The notes beneath the pieces were generated by a model. That model was not told the origin of the DNA. It was given only the letters and a program-made list of their open reading frames with translations, and made no database searches. From positions 124,001 through 188,000 of the forward strand of contig JARJFC010000002.1 of the NCBI GenBank assembly GCA_029310945.1: DNA of 64,000 bases, written 5' to 3'. Within the stretch, counting starts at the first letter, position 1. Each line of letters starts with the position of its first letter. This document shows, piece after piece, positions 1 to 7,214 of the stretch. The position numbers and the translations under genes were made by a program. Source of the stretch: Leptospira sp. 96542. Lineage in GTDB: Bacteria > Spirochaetota > Leptospiria > Leptospirales > Leptospiraceae.

Positions 1-504
1 AATTCGATCTTGGAATGCCTTGGAAAGAATGGCATGTGCTTTATCTGTTTTGGCAATGAGGAGGACACCTTCCGTGGGTTTGTCTAGTCTATGGACGATG
101 CCTGGTCTTCTTTCGCCTCCCGTTTGTGAGAGATTTTTGAATTGGTAGAGTAGGCCATTGACAAGGCTTGGCTCTTCATCTCCAATCCCACTGTGGCAAG
201 CGATCCCAGGTTTTTTATGGATGACCATAAATTCATCTTCTTCATACAAAACAGGGATATCCATAGGAATTGGTTCGAGACGGGAAGGGGGTCTTGCGAT
301 GATTTGTACACAATACTCCTCACCTTCGTTCACTCTGTGGCCATTTTTGTGGATGATTTTGCCTGTGGTGAGGTTTGTGACAAACCCAGAGTCGATCCAT
401 TTTTGCACTGTGGAGCGGGTTAAAGAGTCGGATGCGTTGTCCTTTAGGAAAACGTCTAATCGCTGTTCATGATATTCTGTGGAAACATTTAGATTTATTT
501 GCAT
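1..504 (-). CDS. RluA-family 23S rRNA pseudouridine synthase, 3' part missing (partial at window edge)
   Basis: The visible 168 residues read as the amino-terminal half of an RluA/RluD-type pseudouridine synthase, which isomerises specific uridines in ribosomal RNA in the cytoplasm. Residues about 10-75 form an S4-like RNA-binding domain, followed by the start of the catalytic domain with RPGIVHRLDKPTEG, in which the Asp of HRLD is the family's catalytic residue. The ATG is divergent from the Loa22-like gene, with only 59 bases between them, so both promoters must lie in that gap. The carboxyl end lies outside the window. Assignment to the family is firm; which RNA position is modified cannot be read from the sequence. 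Confidence 0.85.
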   Translation of the reverse strand, partial: MQINLNVSTEYHEQRLDVFLKDNASDSLTRSTVQKWIDSGFVTNLTTGKIIHKNGHRVNEGEEYCVQIIARPPSRLEPIPMDIPVLYEEDEFMVIHKKPGIACHSGIGDEEPSLVNGLLYQFKNLSQTGGERRPGIVHRLDKPTEGVLLIAKTDKAHAILSKAFQDRI

Positions 505-563
505 TTTCGGTTGTTGTTTATTGAAAAGAACTAAATTATGGAAAGTATAAGGTAGGTCAACTG

Positions 564-1136
564 ATGAAAAAAGGATTTTTTTGGAACCTCATCCTCGTCG
601 CGAGCATCTCTCTATTTTTGAATAATTGCAAATCCTCTGACGAAGTTGAGACAAAACCAGCAGAAACAACAACCACTACGGACACAACAACCGCTACGAC
701 TTCACGTGATATGAACGCAGTACTAGTGGATGAAATCAACACAGCTTTGAAAGATTACAGATACCCAGACGGTGTTAGAAGAAGGGGTTTTAGTTACAAA
801 TTGGCAGACATCCCTGCAGCTGACTTTAAAACTTGGGCAAGTGACAATGTTTCTTATATTAAAGATGCACTTTCTAAACTCCCTGAAGATTATGTTTTAG
901 AAATCACTGGCCATGCAGATGCATCAGGTCCTGAAGAAGCAGAAAACAGCAAAAAAGGAAACGGATACTATTCACAAATCCGTGCAGAAGCAGTGAAGGA
1001 CGCTCTTGTGAAACAAGGGATCCCTGCGGAGAAATTGTCCACTAAAGCGGCAGGTTCAAGCAAACCAATTTCTGGTTTTGATGAAAAGGACCAAATCAAC
1101 CGCCGTGTGACTTTCCAAATTGCAACTAGCAACTAA
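564..1136 (+). CDS. loa22: Loa22-like OmpA-domain lipoprotein
   Basis: This 190-residue protein has a lipoprotein signal (hydrophobic core ending NNC at Cys22), a Thr-rich linker and a carboxyl OmpA domain that binds peptidoglycan. It carries LEITGHADASGP near residue 115 and NRRVTFQIATS at the end, the Asp and Arg of which contact diaminopimelate in OmpA domains. Length, the segment DYRYPDGVRRRGFSYK and the overall order match Loa22, the abundant leptospiral outer-membrane lipoprotein known as a virulence factor in pathogenic species. AAGGTAGG upstream serves as ribosome binding site. It is followed by a strong terminator, so it is probably monocistronic. Orthology is likely, but the saprophyte function would be structural rather than virulence related. 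Confidence 0.85.
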   Translation: MKKGFFWNLILVASISLFLNNCKSSDEVETKPAETTTTTDTTTATTSRDMNAVLVDEINTALKDYRYPDGVRRRGFSYKLADIPAADFKTWASDNVSYIKDALSKLPEDYVLEITGHADASGPEEAENSKKGNGYYSQIRAEAVKDALVKQGIPAEKLSTKAAGSSKPISGFDEKDQINRRVTFQIATSN

Positions 1137-1160
1137 TCGCCATCCAGTTTTGGTAGACAA

Positions 1161-1190
1161 AACCCACCAACAATTGGTGGGTTTTTTTTT
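1161..1190 (+). terminator. Rho-independent terminator of the Loa22-like gene
   Basis: AACCCACCAA, loop CAA, TTGGTGGGTT make a perfect 10-bp stem followed directly by a run of T. It lies 25 bases after the stop codon. Confidence 0.9.
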
Positions 1191-1424
1191 GATTTAAATT
1201 TGGAATATTCGCTTAATTCTCATTAAGCGAAAGTTCTTAAAAAAATTGTTAACAGATAAAGTTATTTAATAATCAAATTTGGAAATTAGTCAATTGTAGT
1301 TAAATAAAATTAATTTCACAATCGATTTACTTTTACTGATTTTAGACTCTTATAGAGTCTATCTAATTTAACAGCAGCTTTAAAAATATGCCCTTTAAGA
1401 ATATCCGCAATTCAAATAATAATC

Positions 1425-1457
1425 TTGACTAAATATAAAGCGTAATTACATTGTAAT
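1425..1457 (+). promoter_or_regulatory. Promoter and palindromic operator of mazEF
   Basis: TTGACT at 1425-1430 is a good -35 box; TACATT at 1447-1452 is a possible -10 with 16-base spacing. The perfect palindrome ATTACA-T-TGTAAT at 1445-1457 covers that -10 box and ends four bases before the mazE start codon. This is where a MazE/MazF complex would be expected to bind for autoregulation. The palindrome is seen directly; its role is inferred. Confidence 0.5.
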
Positions 1458-1461
1458 CACA

Positions 1462-1710
1462 ATGAAGACTGCAGTAGTAAAAATTGGAAATTCAAAAGGA
1501 ATTAGAATACCAAAAACTATTTTAGCATCATGCCACATTGAAGATGAAGTTGATTTGCTAGTTGAAGATGATAAAATAATAATTGTACCTTTCAAAATTA
1601 AACCAAGAACTGGATGGGAAGCTCAATTCAAGGAAATGGCTTTAAATAAAGATGATAAATTGATTTTTCCTGATTCTATCGATTTAGATTCAAAGGATTG
1701 GGAATGGTAA
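1462..1710 (+). CDS. mazE: MazE/ChpI-type antitoxin (SpoVT-AbrB fold)
   Basis: This 82-residue protein begins with the AbrB-type DNA-binding segment (VVKIGNSKGIRIPKTIL), the hallmark of MazE antitoxins. The carboxyl tail is acidic and should wrap the MazF toxin. It would neutralise the downstream RNase and repress the operon through the palindrome just upstream. It overlaps mazF by 7 bases, the usual coupling for this module. Leptospira homologues are called ChpI. The flanks lack housekeeping genes and hold attC-like repeats, fitting a mobile cassette. Confidence 0.88.
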   Translation: MKTAVVKIGNSKGIRIPKTILASCHIEDEVDLLVEDDKIIIVPFKIKPRTGWEAQFKEMALNKDDKLIFPDSIDLDSKDWEW

Positions 1711-2027
1711 TTAAACAGTATGATATTTACTTAATAAACTTAGATCCGACAATTGGGCGAGAAATTAAGAAATCTAGGCCGTGTATTATTATCTCTCCCG
1801 ACGAAATGAATAAATTTATCGGAACTGTTATTATTGCACCCATGACTACAAAATCTAAAACTTATCCAACTCGCATTGAAATAACATTTCAAGAAAAAAA
1901 AGGTTCAGTTGTTCTAGATCAGATTCGAACAGTCGATAAATCTAGATTAATAAGAAAACTTGGCACTGCTGATTTTAAAACAATTCAAAAAATTAAAAAA
2001 ATTATCAAAGAAATGTTGGTAGATTAA
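1704..2027 (+). CDS. mazF: MazF/ChpK-type mRNA interferase toxin
   Basis: The protein (107 residues from the ATG) is a MazF/PemK-family endoribonuclease. It shows the family landmarks YDIYLINLDPTIGREIKKSRPCIIIS at the start (catalytic Arg in the loop after PTIG), MTTKSKTYPTRI in the centre and VVLDQIRTVDKSRLIRKLG near the end. The family cleaves single-stranded mRNA at short sequences and is held inactive by MazE. I chose the ATG that overlaps the mazE stop codon; a TTG two codons further upstream is in frame but less likely. All conserved blocks are intact, so the toxin is probably functional. Confidence 0.88.
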   Translation: MVIKQYDIYLINLDPTIGREIKKSRPCIIISPDEMNKFIGTVIIAPMTTKSKTYPTRIEITFQEKKGSVVLDQIRTVDKSRLIRKLGTADFKTIQKIKKIIKEMLVD

Positions 2028-2052
2028 AATCAGATAAAAAAACAAGAACCTG

Positions 2053-2110
2053 CACCTAACACTTCGCTTCTGGTCTATTCCTCTCGTTTGGACTACGGCA
2101 TATCATTCGT
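2053..2110. repeat. attC-like repeat, copy A (after mazF)
   Basis: It begins CACCTAACACTTCGCTTC and contains GTTTGGACTACGGCA. The stretch 2057-2105 aligns without gaps to 5072-5120 after vapC with 41 of 49 identical bases. TAAC near the gene-proximal end resembles the left core of integron attC sites. No clear right core (GTTA...) follows, so it may be a truncated site or another small repeat family. Confidence 0.5.
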
Positions 2111-2225
2111 ATCTTTCTATTTTTGTCGTGTGTCTCTTGTGAAAATACCAAGCGTGATACTCAGATCCATTCGCAGTCGGATTATTTTGTTGACCGATTA
2201 GTCTCGTCAATTTGAGGTCTATTCA

Positions 2226-3467
2226 ATGAGTGCGAGCCAAGGTTTGTTTCATCTGTTTTTCGACGTTCCTCCGTCCGTGCCGCTCCGGCACCGGCGTATG
2301 TACTACGTCGCGCTCATCGGATTTTTTCTCGCGCTACTCCTGCACGCAAGCTGGCTAGTGGCGTTCTCTGTCCTTGGTATCTATCCGCTGGCTTATTTTA
2401 ACATTCTGAGCGTGGCCATTTTCGTGCTGGGTCTGTACATTATTCGATCGCGCGGTCTGATATTAAGCATGATGCTCCTGGGGTCTTTCGAAGTTCTTGT
2501 GCACCAGACCCTTGCCGTCTATCTCATGGGATGGGATTACGGCTTCCAGTTCTACGTAATCGTCATTGCGTCCTTCATTTGCCTCGGTCATTTTCACAAC
2601 CTGGCAATTCCACTTGGCGTCGCGGCGTTTAGCGGGCTTCTATTTATCCTGCTGTACTTCGTCGTGCAACATCTCGCCGGGGAACATTATTTATTGGCGG
2701 AACCCATCCGGGCTGCGTTCTTTGCAATGAACAGCAGCGTTTTATTTCTTCAGTTGACAATCTTTGCGTTTCTGTTCAGCACCGCCGCCCGGAACGCGGA
2801 ACTCGAACTGAAAAATGAACACGAAAAATCCGAGCGGTTGCTCTTGAATATTCTGCCTCGTAGCGTGGCAGAACGCCTGAAGGCGGGAGAAAAACAGATC
2901 GCCGACAATTACAACGAGGTCAGCGTATTATTTTCCGACATGGTCGGTTTTACTTCTCTATCTCTGGAGCGCAAACCAGAGGAGGTCGTACAAATCATGA
3001 ACACCTACTTCGCGGCTTTCGACGAACTCGCGGTACAACACGGAGTGGAAAAGATCAAAACCATTGGTGATGCATACATGTGTGCGGCCGGATTGCCAAC
3101 CCACCAGCCAAACCACGCGATCCTCATCGGACGTATGGCCGTCGATATGCTCGCAGCCAGCAAACGCATTACAGCAGAACTGGGCCTTCCGACTGGAATT
3201 CGCATTGGAATCTGCTCCGGCCCGGTAAGCGCTGGCGTGCTAGGTAATATGAAGTTTATCTATGATATCTGGGGAGATACGGTCAACATGGCGTCTCGCA
3301 TGGAGACCTCGGCGCCCCATAATGCGATTCAGGTCGCAGAATCCACCTACAATCTCCTAAAAGGCGACTTTCCCATGCAGCGCCGCGGGCGCATGAAGGT
3401 CAAAGGCCGCGGAGAAGCGGATGTCTATCTCATCGGCGAGCCAGAGCCGGGGCAATCTATCGGGTAA
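2226..3467 (+). CDS. Class III adenylate cyclase with six-helix membrane domain (GC-rich, probably acquired)
   Basis: This 413-residue protein has about six membrane helices over residues 25-190, a short coiled linker, and a class III cyclase domain from residue about 230. FSDMVGFT supplies metal-binding Asp238 and KTIGDAYM supplies substrate Lys278 and metal Asp282; IYDIWGDTVNMASRM supplies Asp347, Asn354 and Arg358. The Lys and Asp choice points to ATP, so the product should be cyclic AMP. Base use is unlike the surroundings: lines 2821-2880 and 3361-3420 contain 31 and 40 G/C of 60. The ATG is preceded by no strong Shine-Dalgarno. The gene sits alone between cassette remnants, which fits horizontal transfer from a higher-GC relative. 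Confidence 0.9.
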   Translation: MSASQGLFHLFFDVPPSVPLRHRRMYYVALIGFFLALLLHASWLVAFSVLGIYPLAYFNILSVAIFVLGLYIIRSRGLILSMMLLGSFEVLVHQTLAVYLMGWDYGFQFYVIVIASFICLGHFHNLAIPLGVAAFSGLLFILLYFVVQHLAGEHYLLAEPIRAAFFAMNSSVLFLQLTIFAFLFSTAARNAELELKNEHEKSERLLLNILPRSVAERLKAGEKQIADNYNEVSVLFSDMVGFTSLSLERKPEEVVQIMNTYFAAFDELAVQHGVEKIKTIGDAYMCAAGLPTHQPNHAILIGRMAVDMLAASKRITAELGLPTGIRIGICSGPVSAGVLGNMKFIYDIWGDTVNMASRMETSAPHNAIQVAESTYNLLKGDFPMQRRGRMKVKGRGEADVYLIGEPEPGQSIG

Positions 3468-3505
3468 GTGCGAAACGTTTCGGCGCTGTTTTTCATTTGC
3501 TTCTT

Positions 3506-3679
3506 TCAGTCGAGCACGCCTATCGTAGTCCGTTCGTTAGGTTTCCAGCCGATCAGTTTCTGTTCACGCAGGTCGTTAATGATTTCCTGAATTCAGGCCT
3601 GTACCGCCGATCCCTTGAGGGTGATCGATTTCAGATCTTCTAAAAACAAACCGTATTTCAAATAAATTTTAAGGGGCAT
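3506..3679 (-). pseudogene. Short gene remnant with an in-frame TGA
   Basis: Read on the minus strand from an ATG, the frame gives 28 residues beginning MPLKIYLKYGLFLEDLK. A TGA follows, then 28 more residues including EIINDLREQKLIGWKP before a final stop. The uninterrupted reading on both sides of the TGA and the relatively GC-rich base use, like the neighbouring cyclase, suggest a small gene killed by a nonsense mutation. The product family is not recognised. A chance frame cannot be excluded because the pieces are short. Confidence 0.35.
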
Positions 3680-3966
3680 TTTGGATTCGAGAATGGTTCT
3701 TTACTTCCGATAATTTGGTTTTATTTCGGACTTTATGAGACCGTTTTCTGTGATACTTTCAACCCTGCTTTTGAACCCAGCTATTCTTTCCGCTGAGAAC
3801 TTTCCTAAAACAACAATAAGTTTTATTAAATGTCGCATAATGAAGAATATGCGGATTGCCAAAATTCATATATTGACTTTTACTGAATCTAGTAATCAAT
3901 TTATAAAAATATTTACAGGTAAAATTTGAAATTAATTAAAATTCTAACTGCATTTTTGCTTAAAAG

Positions 3967-4137
3967 GGAAAAGAGGTCTCTATTCAAGAGATATTAAGGA
4001 TACATTTTCCAGTTTATTTAGAACCAAGTTTAGAAAAATATTATCAAAATATAGCATCTCAAAAAAAGACTGACTTAAGTGTTATTATTAACACCATCTT
4101 AGAGAAAGAAAAAGAAATACTAGAAAAAATTACTTAA
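3967..4137 (+). pseudogene. 5'-truncated small gene fragment
   Basis: An open frame of 56 codons plus stop runs directly from an upstream TAA with no ATG or good alternative start. Its translation is charged and helical (EPSLEKYYQNIASQKKTDLS, then Glu/Lys repeats), the look of an antitoxin or small DNA-binding protein carboxyl end. It lies immediately before an attC-like structure, the position a cassette gene would have. The function is not recognised and the call is tentative. Confidence 0.3.
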
Positions 4138-4161
4138 GACGTTTCCAAGCTTGAATGCCTC

Positions 4162-4321
4162 TTGCGTATAACAGCAGGTAAACGTTCCGGGAGGGACTTG
4201 CGCCTTCCTTCCAGACTCCGGCCACATTCCTCTCCATAACAATTCTTGCTCCGCAAGAATTCGTTCCGACACTAACGCCTATTCCGTAGGCCCAAGCTTC
4301 AGGCAACTTCGTTATGCGCAA
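4162..4321. repeat. attC-like imperfect inverted repeat, about 160 bp
   Basis: The ends TTGCGTATAAC (4162-4172) and GTTATGCGCAA (4311-4321) are inverted repeats with 10 of 11 pairs. Inside lies a perfect 9-bp hairpin AATTCTTGC-TCC-GCAAGAATT (4241-4261) and smaller stems such as CCTA-TTCCG-TAGG. The TAAC...GTTA polarity, the size and the position after a plus-strand gene fragment are those of an integron attC site. No integrase gene is in the window, so it could be a stand-alone cassette site or a different structured repeat. Confidence 0.5.
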
Positions 4322-4381
4322 TGCCAGAATTGTATGCCTCTGGATATGGGTATTGAAAACTCAAAAAATAGGCAAAAATAA

Positions 4382-4403
4382 TTGACGTGATATATATCGT
4401 GAT
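4382..4403 (+). promoter_or_regulatory. Likely vapBC promoter/operator with direct repeats
   Basis: TTGACG at 4382-4387 resembles a -35 box. CGTGAT occurs twice, at 4386-4391 and 4398-4403, exactly 12 bases apart with an AT tract between. Equal-phase repeats just before an AbrB-type antitoxin gene suggest an autoregulatory site. No good -10 box is visible. Confidence 0.35.
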
Positions 4404-4417
4404 AGATGCTCTTGTTT

Positions 4418-4648
4418 ATGCAAACAGCAAAAATTTTTGTAAATGGAAGAAGTCAAGCAGTCAGAATTCCTAAAGAATTTCAATTCAATGGTAAAGAGGT
4501 TTTCATCCAAAAAGTTGGAGATGTCGTCATACTTGTTCCCAAGAATAAAGCATGGAATGCGTTTCTAGATGGATTAAACGGTTTTACAGATGATTTTCTT
4601 AGTGAAGGAAGGATTGATTTACCAGAATCAGAAAGAGAACAATTTTAA
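4418..4648 (+). CDS. vapB: VapB-type antitoxin (AbrB fold)
   Basis: This 76-residue protein starts MQTAKIFVNGRSQAVRIPKEF, the signature of VapB/MvpA antitoxins with a swapped-hairpin AbrB DNA-binding domain. The acidic carboxyl end (SEGRIDLPESEREQF) would occupy the toxin active site. An in-frame ATG four codons upstream exists, but MQTAKIF is the family's normal start. The stop codon overlaps the vapC start as TAATG, so translation is coupled. Predicted to repress its own promoter together with VapC. Confidence 0.88.
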   Translation: MQTAKIFVNGRSQAVRIPKEFQFNGKEVFIQKVGDVVILVPKNKAWNAFLDGLNGFTDDFLSEGRIDLPESEREQF

Positions 4649-5046
4649 TGTATCTCATTGATACAAATATATGCATTTACCTTATAAAAAAGAAAAATAA
4701 AAAACTTTTAGAGAAATTACAAAAGAATTACAATAAGGGAATTTACATCTCTTCATTAACTTTAGCTGAACTAGAATTTGGAGTAGAGAATAGTGAACAT
4801 AAAGAGAAAAATAGAATTTCTTTAATTGAATTCCTTACTATTTTTGAAATTTTAAACTTCGAACAAAAAGACACTCTTGCATTCGGAAAAATTAAAAGCG
4901 ATTTAAGAAAGTCAGGAAAAATGATTGGCACTATGGATGCATTATTAGCTGCTCAATCAATATCACGTAAACTTGTATTTGTTACAAATAATACAAAAGA
5001 ATTCGAAAGAATAAAAAACTTAAAAATTGAAGATTGGACTATTTAA
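4648..5046 (+). CDS. vapC: VapC-type PIN-domain ribonuclease toxin
   Basis: The 132-residue protein is a PIN domain with the expected acidic residues: Asp5 in YLIDTNICIY, Glu in LAELEFG near residue 40, Asp in IGTMDALLAAQ near residue 95, and the final FVTNNTKEFERI block. VapC toxins cut specific structured RNAs, commonly initiator tRNA or rRNA, in a magnesium-dependent way. All catalytic positions are present, so it should be active unless bound by VapB. A partial attC-like repeat starts ten bases after the stop, suggesting the pair moves as a cassette. Confidence 0.9.
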   Translation: MYLIDTNICIYLIKKKNKKLLEKLQKNYNKGIYISSLTLAELEFGVENSEHKEKNRISLIEFLTIFEILNFEQKDTLAFGKIKSDLRKSGKMIGTMDALLAAQSISRKLVFVTNNTKEFERIKNLKIEDWTI

Positions 5047-5055
5047 ACTCGCCAC

Positions 5056-5160
5056 GTCGCATAACAGCCGATAACACTTCACTACTGTTCTGCTCCTCAC
5101 GTTTGGATTACGGCAGATCACAATTCTGTTACTCGTTTGCTTCCGCAAACTACGTGCCAG
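5056..5160. repeat. attC-like repeat, copy B (after vapC)
   Basis: It starts GTCGCATAACAGCC and includes TAACACTTC...GTTTGG.TTACGGCA, which matches copy A after mazF at 41 of 49 positions (5072-5120). A small hairpin GTTTGC-TTCC-GCAAAC follows near 5135-5150. GCATAAC is the partner of the GTTATGC seen at 4311-4317. No matching right end is visible here. Confidence 0.45.
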
Positions 5161-5227
5161 TCCAAAAATCAATTTCAAACCTCAATCGATTGTGTAAATT
5201 TGATAAGAAGGGCGAATACAAATTAAA

Positions 5228-6225
5228 ATGAAAATAAAATATATAATTACAATCGGGCTTTTGTTCTGTTTTGCTTGTGCATCTCCGACCAATAGGCCAG
5301 AGACTTACTCAGAAATATCCCACTGGTATAGGTACCAACATTTTTTGCCAGATGATCTGCGATTCCAACAAGTCAATTTACCATCTGAAGAGTTTGTTGG
5401 ATTGAAAGGTTACAAAATTCATTTAGACCGGTACCCAAAAGAAGGAGCAAAATGTAAAGTTCTCCTCGTACATGGAGGGGGTGGCAATGGACGAATCCTC
5501 GGCACATTGGCTGTTGGGTTAAAGTCTCTTGGCTGTGAGTGGATTGCACCTGACCTACCAGGGTTTGGTTTGACCAAAATACCAGATGATAAACGTTATG
5601 TGCCATATGAAGACTGGGTTTTGGTATTGAACGATTTGGTCCAAAAGGAAAAAAACCAGGTCAAAAATTTTTCCTTTTTGGACTGAGCATTGGAGGGATG
5701 TTAGCCTACCAAACAGCAGCTTATAATGGACAGGTGGATGGGCTAATCGCAACTACCTTAGTTGATCCAAGAGATCCAAATGTGAGAGATGCAATTGCAT
5801 CCAACCTTTTTTTTAGCCGGGTTGGAATGCCCTTAAATTCTGTTTTTTCATTTTTTACCGATGGGTTGTACTTCCCTATCAAATGGTTTAGCAAAATGGA
5901 ATACATTACGAATGACCCCAGTTTTTCCAAAGTATTTGAAGAGGATCCGTATGCCGGTGGATCGAAAGTAAGTTTGGGTTTTTTGAATACCTTCCTCAAC
6001 TACAAACCAAAATTAGAACCTGAAATGTTTGGAATTTGCCCCGTTTTGCTTGTGCATCCTAGTTTAGATCCATGGACTCCCACAGAATTGAGCAAAACTT
6101 TTTTTGATCGAATTCAATCTAAAAAAGAATTCGTAGAACTGACAGGGGCTGGTCATTATCCATACGAAGAACCTGGTCTTTCGTTGTTAAAGTCAGCTGT
6201 TACAAATTTTATCAAAGAGAAATAG
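5228..6225 (+). pseudogene. Alpha/beta-hydrolase lipoprotein gene split by a frameshift
   Basis: The first frame (ending 5686) has a lipoprotein signal (LLFCFACAS) and the alpha/beta-hydrolase start VLLVHGGGGNGR and DLPGFGLT. The nucleophile elbow GLSIGGM and the remainder, ending TGAGHYPYEEPG with the expected His, lie in the next frame. Adding one A to the A7 run at 5649-5655 joins both frames into one protein of about 332 residues. The break could be a real mutation, a slippage-prone phase-variable tract or a sequencing error. The fused product would be a secreted serine hydrolase of unknown substrate. Confidence 0.75.
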
Positions 6226-6314
6226 TGAAAAGTTTTTGGTGGGTTTACTTCACAATGCAGATACCGAATCAAAAGGGCTTTCTGGGTTTATGAGTTGAGC
6301 GGAAAGTTTAAGTT

Positions 6315-6375
6315 TTGCATAATAGATGTTATACGACGTTCGGCGATCGTTTGCCTCAGGAAATGGGTAAGGTTT
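6315..6375. repeat. Short attC-like element before the MNT gene
   Basis: TTGCATAATAGATGTTATACGACGTTCGGCG contains GCATAAT and, in inverted sense, GTATAAC. It resembles CGCATAATATCTATTAAGCG at 7972-7992, so the two may bound the MNT/HEPN and hydrolase cassettes. Short and tentative. Confidence 0.25.
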
Positions 6376-6455
6376 TGAATTTATGAAGAAATTTAGGACT
6401 AATTTTGTCTAATATTCCTGCTTGATTTTTTCATTTATTGTTCTATCTTTTGTCT

Positions 6456-6764
6456 ATGGAAAGAGAGTTAGAAATTTTAAAAACCCAAATTATTTCTCTC
6501 GTAAATCCATTAAAAATTATCCTCTTCGGATCAAGAGCAACTGGAACGGCAAGTAAGAATAGTGACTATGATCTTCTAATTATTATGCCTGACGGTACCA
6601 ATAAAAGAGAAATTGCACAATATCTTTATAAAAAAGTAGATAATATCAAAATCTCCTTTGATATCGTTGTGGCTACTCCACAAACACTTGAAAAATATTC
6701 AAATATCCGTCATTTAATTTATTTTCATGCTTTAAAAGATGGTTTAGAACTCTATGCTGCATGA
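6456..6764 (+). CDS. MNT-domain nucleotidyltransferase (antitoxin of an MNT/HEPN pair)
   Basis: This 102-residue protein is a minimal nucleotidyltransferase: KIILFGSRATGTASKNSDYDLLI carries the Gly-Ser motif and the paired Asp residues of the active site, with a third Asp in SFDIVVA. Such proteins pair with HEPN ribonucleases; in studied pairs the MNT partner adds AMP to the HEPN toxin to silence it. I chose the ATG after SCT; a TTG six codons upstream is unlikely. The reading frame overlaps the HEPN gene by 11 bases, consistent with co-translation. Confidence 0.85.
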   Translation: MERELEILKTQIISLVNPLKIILFGSRATGTASKNSDYDLLIIMPDGTNKREIAQYLYKKVDNIKISFDIVVATPQTLEKYSNIRHLIYFHALKDGLELYAA

Positions 6765-7143
6765 GGATCCAAGTTCTTCTGAAGCTTGGCTTATTCATGC
6801 TAAAAGCGATTTACTCCTGGCAAAACTAGGAGATAAAAATGATATTTTACTAAATCAACTTTGTTTCCATGCTCAACAAACTGCTGAAAAAGCATTAAAA
6901 GCTGTCTTGATAAAAGAAAAAGTTGAATTTACATTTACTCATAATATTAAAACTCTCATTGGTTCATTACCGAATAGAATTGAAAAACCTAGTTTTTTTG
7001 ATGAACTTGCTATATTAACCGACTATGCCGTCTCTACTAGATATCCTGGTGATTATGAAGAAATTCTTATTGCTGAATATGAAAAAGCTATTGAATTAGC
7101 TGAACTAGTCTTTAGTTGGGCTTGTAATTTAATCAAAGAGTAA
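6754..7143 (+). CDS. HEPN-domain protein (toxin partner of the MNT protein)
   Basis: The 129-residue, mostly helical protein matches the HEPN family: AWLIHAKSDLLLAKL at the start, CFHAQQTAEKALKAVL in the core and LAILTDYAVSTRYPGDYEE before the last helix. HEPN proteins beside MNT genes act as RNases or nucleotide-binding partners in two-gene toxin-antitoxin systems. The clear RX4-6H motif of the best studied HepT toxins is not obvious here, so activity is uncertain. An attC-like repeat follows the stop codon. Confidence 0.82.
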   Translation: MLHEDPSSSEAWLIHAKSDLLLAKLGDKNDILLNQLCFHAQQTAEKALKAVLIKEKVEFTFTHNIKTLIGSLPNRIEKPSFFDELAILTDYAVSTRYPGDYEEILIAEYEKAIELAELVFSWACNLIKE

Positions 7144-7162
7144 ATTTTAAAAGTGGCCAACT

Positions 7163-7200
7163 ACACATAACATCGATTTATCGGTTCGCTTCGGGACTTG
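7163..7200. repeat. attC-like repeat after the HEPN gene
   Basis: ACACATAAC (7163-7171) is followed by the palindrome CGATTTATCG (7174-7183) and GGTTCGCTTCGGGACTTGCC. The CATAAC core recurs after vapC and near 4166. The element ends just before the next cassette gene. Confidence 0.4.
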
Positions 7201-7214
7201 CCAAATAAATTGAA

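Noticed and set aside
3536..3542. GTTAGGT as right core pairing with ACCTAAC at 2054-2060, making the cyclase part of one large attC cassette
   Set aside because: Seven bases over 1.5 kb is weak and the site lies inside the gene remnant at 3506-3679.
3735..3929. Plus-strand frame of 64 codons with a signal-like start
   Set aside because: The rest has no protein-like pattern and no ribosome site; it is most likely chance in AT-rich DNA.
4130..4321. Minus-strand frame of 63 codons
   Set aside because: It lies wholly inside the attC-like structured repeat and its translation follows the repeat arms.
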